This document shows positions 13,045 to 17,578 of a stretch of 17,578 bases of DNA, piece after piece (positions within the stretch are counted from its first letter, which is position 1; each line of letters begins with the position of its first letter). Where the stretch lies: contig CANDFO010000051.1 in NCBI GenBank assembly GCA_947384055.1, forward strand, positions 1 through 17,578. Direction: 5' to 3'. The stretch is from an uncultured Flavonifractor sp. Lineage in GTDB: Bacteria; Bacillota; Clostridia; Oscillospirales; Oscillospiraceae. A model generated the notes under the pieces. That model did not search any database. It saw nothing but the letters and a program-made list of their open reading frames with translations, and was not told the DNA's origin. A program made the position numbers and the translations under genes.

Positions 13045-15410
13045 AAAATTTTATCTGCTTTCATGTAGACGGCCGGAATACCTTTAAAATCCTCGCTGGA
13101 TATCACCAGTATTTCGCCGTAAAGAAGGCTGTGGCTTCCACCCGGCATGCCGCTCAGACAGACGGCAGGGGCGGCGTCTTTTGGCACACCCAGGGCAGCG
13201 GAAAGTCTCTGTCTATGGTCTTTTACGCCCACGCTCTGCAAGAAGCGCTGGAAAGCCCAACGATCGTCGTTATCACCGACCGGAACGACCTGGACGGCCA
13301 GCTCTACGGCCAGTTTGCCCGGTGCAGGGACTTCCTGCGGCAGACGCCCCAGCACGCCCAGAGCCGCCGGCATCTGACAGAGCTGCTGGCGGGCCGTCAG
13401 GCCAACGGCATCATCTTTACCACCATGCAGAAGTTTGAGGAAAGCGGCGAAGCCCTGTCCCAGCGGCGAAATATCGTGGTCATGGCGGACGAGGCCCATC
13501 GGGGGCAGTACGGCCTGACGGAAAAGGTGGTCCTGAGGCAAACGGGAGACGGCCAGGTGGAGGCCAGAACCGTCATTGGCGCCGCCCGCATTATCCGGGA
13601 CAGCCTGCCCAACGCAACCTACATCGGCTTTACCGGCACACCCATTTCATCCAAGGACCGCAGCACCCGCGAGGTGTTCGGAGACTATATTGACATCTAC
13701 GACATGACCCAGGCTGTGGAGGATGGCGCTACCCGGCCCGTCTACTACGAGAGCCGGGTTATTCACCTGAAACTGGATGAAAACACCCTGCGCCTGATTG
13801 ACACAGAGTATGACCTCATGGCGGAGAGGGCCGACCCCGGTGTTATCGAGAAGAGCAAAAAAGAATTGGGGCAGATGGAGGCCATTCTTGGCGCGGACCA
13901 GACCGTTCGCGCTCTGGTGGATGATATCCTCAGCCACTATGAAACCTACCGCTCCAGCATTCTGACGGGGAAGGCCATGCTCGTCGCCTATTCCCGTCCC
14001 ATCGCCATGAAAATTTACAGGCGTATTTTGGAGCTGCGCCCCTCCTGGACAGAAAAAGTGGCGGTTGTGATGACCCAAGGCAACAATGACCCTGAAGAGT
14101 GGCGGGAGATCATCGGCAATAAGGCCAGAAAGGAGGAACTGGCGCGAAAGTTCAAGGACGACGACTCGCCTTTGAAAATCGCGATTGTGGTGGACATGTG
14201 GCTGACAGGCTTCGACGTTCCGTCCCTTGCCACTATGTATGTGTATAAGCCCATGTCCGGACACAACCTGATGCAGGCCATCGCCCGGGTCAACCGCGTC
14301 TTTCGGGATAAGGAGGGCGGTCTGATCGTAGACTATGTGGGCATCGCCGCCGCCCTCAAGCAGGCGATGAACGACTATACCGCCAGAGACAAAAAGAACT
14401 ATGGCGATACCGATATCAGCAGGGCGGCATATCCGAAGTTCCTGGAAAAGCTCTCTGTCTGCCGGGATTTCTTCCATGGCTATGCGTATGAGAAGTTTAT
14501 GACCGGCAGCGATTTGGAGAAGGCAAAAGCCATCAGCGGCGGCGCAGACTTTATTCTGGGCATGCGTGCCGCAGAACGCAGCCTGCCCGACCGCAAGCGG
14601 ACGCAGAACGTCTATATCAGGGAGGCACTGCTGCTTCGACAGGCCCTCTCCCTCTGCAGCAGTCTGGCGGACGAGAGGGCCCGTCTGGAAGCGGCGTTCT
14701 TTGACGCTGTCCGCACAATGCTTCTCCGCTTGCAGGCCGGAGGTCCGGGCAGAAGATTTACCCTCCCGGAAGTGAATGAGCGCATCAGCGAACTGCTGAA
14801 ACACAGTGTTAAGAGCGAAGGGGTAATGAATCTCTTCTCCGATGTACAGGCGCAATTTTCCCTGTTTGACCCCAAATTTCTGGAAGAAGTCGCCAATATG
14901 AAGGAGAAAAACCTGGCTGTTGAGCTGTTGAAAAAGCTGATCGCAGAACAGGTTTCCATCTATCGCCGGACAAATCTTGTGAAATCTGAGAAGTTTTCCG
15001 AGATAATCCAGAACGCCATGAACCGCTATCTCAACGGGATGCTTACCAATGAGGAGGTCATTCAGGAGCTGCTGAAGCTGGCAAAAGATATTGCGGCGGC
15101 AAACACGGAGGGCGAGACGCTGGGGCTAAACGCAGAAGAGCTCGCTTTCTATGATGCGCTCACAAAGCCCCAGGCGATTAAGGATTTTTATGAGCACGAG
15201 GAATTGATTTCCATCACCAAAGAGCTGACCGAGCTTCTGCGGAAGAACCGAACCATCGACTGGCAGAAAAAAGAGAGTGCCCGCGCCGGCATGCGAAAAC
15301 TGGTCAAACGCCTGCTCCGCCGGCATCGATACCCCCCGGAGGGCATGGACGACGCTATACAGACCGTTATGGGCCAGTGTGAGATGTGGACGGACAACGC
15401 GCCGGCGTAG
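13032..15410 (+). CDS. hsdR: Type I restriction subunit R, motor part (frameshifted)
   Basis: Second part of the broken hsdR, 792 codons from the nominal TTG at 13032, which has no ribosome binding site of its own. It contains the superfamily 2 translocase: Walker A HTQGSGKSLSM (about 51-61), the DEAD-type box MADEAHRGQYG (about 151-161), FTGTP (about 200-204) and motif VI QAIARVNRVF (about 414-423). A helical C-terminal region that contacts the methylase follows. The motor pumps DNA past the complex before cleavage. All motifs look intact, which suggests a recent lesion or a sequence error. Without frame restoration this part is probably not made, because the first in-frame ATG comes only after Walker A. 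Confidence 0.9.
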   Translation: MDIIKNFICFHVDGRNTFKILAGYHQYFAVKKAVASTRHAAQTDGRGGVFWHTQGSGKSLSMVFYAHALQEALESPTIVVITDRNDLDGQLYGQFARCRDFLRQTPQHAQSRRHLTELLAGRQANGIIFTTMQKFEESGEALSQRRNIVVMADEAHRGQYGLTEKVVLRQTGDGQVEARTVIGAARIIRDSLPNATYIGFTGTPISSKDRSTREVFGDYIDIYDMTQAVEDGATRPVYYESRVIHLKLDENTLRLIDTEYDLMAERADPGVIEKSKKELGQMEAILGADQTVRALVDDILSHYETYRSSILTGKAMLVAYSRPIAMKIYRRILELRPSWTEKVAVVMTQGNNDPEEWREIIGNKARKEELARKFKDDDSPLKIAIVVDMWLTGFDVPSLATMYVYKPMSGHNLMQAIARVNRVFRDKEGGLIVDYVGIAAALKQAMNDYTARDKKNYGDTDISRAAYPKFLEKLSVCRDFFHGYAYEKFMTGSDLEKAKAISGGADFILGMRAAERSLPDRKRTQNVYIREALLLRQALSLCSSLADERARLEAAFFDAVRTMLLRLQAGGPGRRFTLPEVNERISELLKHSVKSEGVMNLFSDVQAQFSLFDPKFLEEVANMKEKNLAVELLKKLIAEQVSIYRRTNLVKSEKFSEIIQNAMNRYLNGMLTNEEVIQELLKLAKDIAAANTEGETLGLNAEELAFYDALTKPQAIKDFYEHEELISITKELTELLRKNRTIDWQKKESARAGMRKLVKRLLRRHRYPPEGMDDAIQTVMGQCEMWTDNAPA

Positions 15411-15452
15411 ACGGGCTGACAGCATAAAATTGATTCCGTATTTCCAGCAGTT

Positions 15453-15539
15453 AAAAACCTGTATTCGCAACCGCAGGGGGCTGGACGGGCAGAAATTTTT
15501 TCTGCCAGACAGCGTTAACGGTTGTGAATACAGGTTTTT
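15453..15539. terminator. Nested bidirectional hairpin (right edge of the hsd island)
   Basis: Two 21-base arms (15453-15473 and 15519-15539) pair with one mismatch. On each strand the outer arm ends in a run of T (TTTTT at 15535-15539 on the plus strand). Between the arms a second hairpin, GGCAGAAA/TTTCTGCC (15488-15495 and 15499-15506), is present. It lies between convergent hsdR and the SpoU methyltransferase gene and can terminate both. The left arm includes CCTGTATTCGC, shared with the nrdD terminator at 8853-8863. Confidence 0.75.
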
Positions 15540-15596
15540 CCATATCATTGCCGCCTGGCCTGACAAACCGGAAAAGGCTCCGGTCCGGGGGAGAAC

Positions 15597-16415
15597 TTAT
15601 CCCCCCATAGGCCCCATCTGGTAAAAGGCCACCGCGCTAGCCGCGGCTACGTTCAGGGAATCCACCCCGTGGGACATGGGAATGCGGACCGTATAGTCGC
15701 ACCGGGCAATGCTGTCCGCCGCCAGGCCGTCCCCCTCGGCGCCCAGCACCACGGCCAACCGCTCCACCGCCTTTAAGCGGGCGTCGGCAATGCTCAAGGC
15801 GTCCTCCCGCAGAGCCAGGGCCGCGGTCTGAAACCCCAGGGACCGGAGCTGTTCCGGCCAGGGCACCTCCTGGGAAAAATAGGTCCACGGCACCTGAAAC
15901 ACCGTGCCCATACTCACCCGCACAGCCCGGCGGTAGAGGGGGTCGCTGCCCGCGCTGGTCAGCAGCACCCCGTCCATCCCCAACGCCGCGGCAGACCGGA
16001 AAATCGCCCCCACATTGGTGGGATTCATGACGTTTTCCAGCACCGCCACCCGCCTTGCCCCGGCGCATACCGCCCGGACTGAAGGCAGCGCCGGGCGGTA
16101 CATGGCGCAGAGCATTCCCCGGGTCAGATGAAATCCTGTCAGCCGGGTAAGCACCTCCAGCTCCGCCGCGTAGACGGGAATATCGCCGCAGCGCTCCAGC
16201 AATGCCCGGCCCTTGCCTTCGATATGTTTCGATTCCATCAGAAAGGACACCGGGACACAGCCCCCGTCCAGGGCCCGCTCAATGACCATCGGGCTCTCCG
16301 CGATAAACATACCGCGGGCGGGGTCCGCCCGGTTGACCAGCTGGTTTTCTGTCAGGCGGGCGTATATGTCCAGCTCCGGCGCGGAAAAATCGGTAATTTC
16401 AATAACGCGCGGCAT
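15597..16415 (-). CDS. SpoU/TrmH-family RNA 2'-O-ribose methyltransferase
   Basis: Methylates a ribose 2'-OH in rRNA or tRNA with S-adenosylmethionine through a SPOUT trefoil knot. 272 residues. An N-terminal substrate-binding part (…RGMFIAESPMVIERAL…) is followed by the three SpoU motifs: NVMNPTNVGAIFRSA (about 128-142), VVLGAEGDGL (about 222-231) and IPMSHGVDSLNVAAASAVAFY (about 245-265). ATG 16415 is preferred over GTG 16424 because AAGGTGG lies 5 bases before it. It starts 40 bases after the uvrA stop on the same strand and is probably cotranscribed. The exact nucleotide modified cannot be told; rRNA is the more likely target for this two-domain form. Confidence 0.92.
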   Translation of the reverse strand: MPRVIEITDFSAPELDIYARLTENQLVNRADPARGMFIAESPMVIERALDGGCVPVSFLMESKHIEGKGRALLERCGDIPVYAAELEVLTRLTGFHLTRGMLCAMYRPALPSVRAVCAGARRVAVLENVMNPTNVGAIFRSAAALGMDGVLLTSAGSDPLYRRAVRVSMGTVFQVPWTYFSQEVPWPEQLRSLGFQTAALALREDALSIADARLKAVERLAVVLGAEGDGLAADSIARCDYTVRIPMSHGVDSLNVAAASAVAFYQMGPMGG

Positions 16416-16455
16416 ATATTCCACCTTCTCTCCCGGCGTGTTTCTTCCACCCGGT

Positions 16456-17578
16456 CTACAGCACCCGCTTCAAATACTGCCCCGTATAGCTCTCCGGACA
16501 GGTCGCCACCGTCTCGGGCGTGCCGGTGCACACCACATGGCCGCCGCCGTCGCCCCCTTCGGGACCCAGGTCAATGACGTGGTCCGCGGTTTTGATCACA
16601 TCCAGGTTGTGCTCAATCACCACCACGGTATTGCCCAGCTCTACCAGCTTTTGAAGCACCTCGATGAGCTTGTGCACATCGGCGGTGTGCAGGCCGGTGG
16701 TGGGCTCGTCCAGCACATAGATGGTGGAGCCGGTGGAGCGCTTGGACAGCTCTGTGGCCAGCTTCACCCGCTGGGCCTCCCCGCCGGAGAGGGTGGTGGA
16801 GGGCTGACCCAGCTTGACATAGCTCAGCCCCACCTCATAGAGGGTCTGGAGCTTGTTGTACAGCCGGGGCAGATGCTCGAAGAAGGGCAGGGCCTCCTCC
16901 ACCGTCATATCCAGAACCTCATAGATATTCCTGCCCTTGTACTTGACCTCCAGGGTCTCCCGGTTGTACCGTCTGCCCTTGCAGACCTCGCAGGGGACGT
17001 AGATGTCCGGCAGAAAGTGCATTTCGATTTTCAGCAGGCCGTCCCCCTGGCAGGCCTCGCACCGGCCGCCCCGGACGTTGAAGGAGAACCGCCCGGCGCT
17101 GTATCCGCGGCTTTTGGCGTCCGGCGTGGAGGCAAAGAGCTCCCGGATGTCGTTGAAGAGACCCGTGTAGGTGGCCGGGTTGGACCGGGGGGTGCGGCCA
17201 ATGGGGGACTGGTCAATATTGATGATTTTATCCAGGAATTCCTCGCCCTCGATGCCGTCGTGCTTTCCGGCCCGGCACTTGGCCCGGTTCAGGTCGGCAG
17301 CCAGACGTTTATATAAAATCTCGTTGACCAGACTGGACTTGCCGGAGCCGGATACCCCGGTGACGCAGGTAAAGGTCCCCAGGGGGATGGATACGTCGAT
17401 GTGGTCCAGATTGTTCTCCGCCGCTCCGCGGATGGTCAGCGTGTTCCCGCTGCCCGTCCGCCGCTGCTGGGGGACGGGAATTTTTTTCCGTCCGGACAGG
17501 TAATCCCCGGTGACGGACCCGGGGGTATCCATTACCTCCTGGGCGGTGCCCCTGGCCACCACCTCGCCGCCGTGGACC
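16456..17578 (-). CDS. uvrA: Excinuclease ABC subunit A, C-terminal part (cut by window end)
   Basis: Damage-recognition ATPase of nucleotide excision repair; dimeric UvrA finds lesions and loads UvrB. Only about the last 374 residues are in the window; the frame stays open to base 17578, reading VHGGEVVARGTAQEVM, which matches the UvrA segment before the second ABC unit. Visible features are the second Walker A GVSGSGKSSLV, the second zinc module CEAC…CEVC with 19 residues between the pairs, the ABC signature LSGGEAQRVKLATEL, and Walker B IYVLDEPTTGLH followed by the VIEHNLDVI switch. Stop codon at 16456-16458. All key residues are intact. It is upstream of the SpoU methyltransferase in the same direction. 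Confidence 0.97.
   Translation of the reverse strand, partial: VHGGEVVARGTAQEVMDTPGSVTGDYLSGRKKIPVPQQRRTGSGNTLTIRGAAENNLDHIDVSIPLGTFTCVTGVSGSGKSSLVNEILYKRLAADLNRAKCRAGKHDGIEGEEFLDKIINIDQSPIGRTPRSNPATYTGLFNDIRELFASTPDAKSRGYSAGRFSFNVRGGRCEACQGDGLLKIEMHFLPDIYVPCEVCKGRRYNRETLEVKYKGRNIYEVLDMTVEEALPFFEHLPRLYNKLQTLYEVGLSYVKLGQPSTTLSGGEAQRVKLATELSKRSTGSTIYVLDEPTTGLHTADVHKLIEVLQKLVELGNTVVVIEHNLDVIKTADHVIDLGPEGGDGGGHVVCTGTPETVATCPESYTGQYLKRVL

Noticed and set aside
13647..14855. 402-codon minus-strand frame opposite hsdR
   Set aside because: Antisense to the conserved translocase motifs of hsdR; no independent support.
16213..17316. 367-codon plus-strand frame opposite uvrA and the SpoU gene
   Set aside because: Crosses two well-supported minus-strand genes and has no domain of its own.
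1..17578. CRISPR arrays, tRNA or rRNA genes, insertion-sequence transposases
   Set aside because: No regularly spaced direct repeats, no cloverleaf or rRNA segments, and no transposase or integrase frame were recognised anywhere in the window.

Overview
The window (17,578 bp, moderately GC-rich, strong Shine-Dalgarno sites, short intergenic gaps) looks like chromosome of a strictly anaerobic Bacillota, most likely a gut clostridium of the Oscillospiraceae type. The evidence is a group-B-like [FeFe]-hydrogenase, an oxygen-sensitive class III ribonucleotide reductase (nrdD), and the Firmicutes-type pair DUF1934 (YwiB-like) followed by argS. The taxonomic assignment is an inference from gene content and style; there is no marker RNA in the window.

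Layout. 1-3377: a copy of a palindromic intergenic repeat with a strong terminator, a doubtful AT-rich short ORF, a P-loop ATPase on the minus strand, and a divergent [FeFe]-hydrogenase with a clear promoter. The hydrogenase is followed by a second, inverted copy of the same repeat family, rich in hairpins. 3378-6630: a RimJ/RimL-like acetyltransferase (+) converging on a DUF1934-argS operon (-), with a perfect 22-bp-arm bidirectional terminator between them. The operon has a good -35/-10 promoter in the 344-bp divergent region shared with nrdD. 6631-8844: nrdD, preceded by a promoter and a plausible tandem NrdR operator; no nrdG is adjacent.

9034-15410: a type I restriction-modification island in the order hsdM-hsdS-(unknown membrane gene)-hsdR. 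hsdM and hsdS overlap, and the unknown gene starts with a TTG codon directly after the hsdS stop. It encodes a one-helix membrane protein with a strict heptad-repeat coiled coil, in the slot where known R-linked ORFs such as prrC sit. hsdR is broken by a one-base frameshift in a T6 tract that separates its nuclease domain from its motor domain. As read, the system would methylate but not restrict, unless the frame is restored by slippage or the lesion is a sequencing error. Both edges of the island carry terminator hairpins that share the core CCTGTATTCGC.

15597-17578 (minus strand): a SpoU-family RNA 2'-O-ribose methyltransferase downstream of the 3' part of uvrA, which runs off the end of the window. 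These look like ordinary housekeeping genes in one transcription unit.

The most interesting items are the membrane/coiled-coil gene inside the hsd operon, the hsdR frameshift, the inverted palindromic repeats around the ATPase-hydrogenase pair, the matching hairpins at the island edges, and the candidate NrdR operator.
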